A stretch of DNA of 5,594 bases from Timburyella sp030842085 (GTDB lineage: Bacteria; Bacillota; Clostridia; Oscillospirales; Acutalibacteraceae), in the NCBI GenBank assembly GCA_030842085.1, contig JAUUSE010000078.1, forward strand, positions 1-5,594. Reading direction: 5' to 3'. Positions 5,476 to 5,594 of this stretch are shown here, piece after piece. Within the stretch, counting starts at the first letter, position 1. Every line of letters starts with the position of its first letter. The notes below the pieces were generated by a model. It saw only the letters and a list, made by a program, of their open reading frames with translations. It did no database searches and was not told where the DNA came from. The translations under genes were made by a program, and so were the position numbers.

Positions 5476-5594
5476 ACTAAACAATAAAAATAAAAAAGGA
5501 AAATTCTTAAATTTATTTTATCATATATATAATAAAAGTAAAATATTATTAGTTAATATTCTAAAAATAGTTGACTAAGAGCAATTTGTAGGGC

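Larger units (their letters stand above)
5339..5594 (-). promoter_or_regulatory. A+T-rich leader and promoter region of the pst operon
   Basis: These 256 bases contain no gene I can support on either strand; reading frames are short and the sequence is overwhelmingly A and T. As the only sizeable non-coding stretch upstream of pstS, it must hold the operon promoter unless transcription enters from outside the window. Candidate -10 elements on the minus strand are TATAGG (5412-5407), placed 10 bp after the last Pho-box repeat, and a perfect TATAAT (5463-5458) with no good -35. A further weak pair, TTTACT (5542-5537) and TAAAAT (5520-5515) with a 16-bp spacer, is also present, but such matches are common in A+T-rich DNA. 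The upstream neighbour is not visible. Confidence 0.6.

Noticed and set aside
5571..5576. Plus-strand TTGACT as a -35 for a divergent gene
   Set aside because: A lone hexamer; the matching -10 would fall at or beyond the right edge, so it cannot be assessed.
5339..5594. Riboswitch or small RNA in the pst leader
   Set aside because: The sequence is almost all A and T, with only a 6-bp G+C-containing stem; no known riboswitch core or compact multi-stem fold is visible.
1..5594. Defence system, mobile element, CRISPR array or novel gene cassette
   Set aside because: Every long coding stretch is accounted for by a well-known pst/pho family. There are no transposase, integrase or cas-like genes, no spaced repeats and no tRNA-like sequence.

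Overview
The window carries a nearly complete phosphate-acquisition and phosphate-signalling operon, all on the minus strand. In transcription order (right to left) it holds pstS, pstC, pstA, pstB, phoU, a PhoB/PhoP-type response regulator and the 5' third to half of its PhoR-type sensor kinase, which runs off the left edge. The organism is most likely a Bacillota (Firmicutes) member of class Clostridia. The reasons are strong AGGAGG-like ribosome sites, a short lipoprotein signal ending in LVSC, PstS and two-component protein sequences of clostridial style, frequent ATA and TAT codons, and a very A+T-rich promoter region beside genes of moderate G+C. This assignment is inference from sequence style; no marker gene is present.

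Layout: 5339-5594 is a non-coding, extremely A+T-rich leader. It carries a plausible Pho box (three TTTAC-like direct repeats with an 11-bp period) and candidate -10 elements. pstS (4502-5338) encodes the phosphate-binding lipoprotein. A 76-base gap (4426-4501) with a perfect 8-bp G+C-rich hairpin separates it from pstC (3523-4425). From pstC to the left edge the genes are packed end to end: pstC/pstA are 1 nt apart, pstA/pstB overlap by 4 nt (ATGA), pstB/phoU are 2 nt apart, phoU/phoB overlap by 4 nt (ATGA), and phoB/phoR overlap by 4 nt (ATGA). This pattern points to a single polycistronic, translationally coupled unit.

How the parts work together (family knowledge): PstS captures inorganic phosphate outside the membrane, PstC and PstA form the channel, and PstB hydrolyses ATP to drive import. 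PhoU links transporter state to the PhoR kinase and keeps it quiet when phosphate is plentiful. When phosphate is scarce, PhoR phosphorylates PhoB, which binds Pho boxes, probably including the one in front of pstS, giving positive autoregulation of the whole module.

I see no mobile element, CRISPR array, RNA gene, toxin system or unknown gene here. The region is essentially a textbook locus. The points worth a second look are regulatory: the Pho-box architecture, two inverted repeats in the leader, and the pstS-pstC hairpin next to a partly occluded pstC ribosome site. Smaller points are binding-site substitutions in PstS and a diverged PhoR sensor domain.
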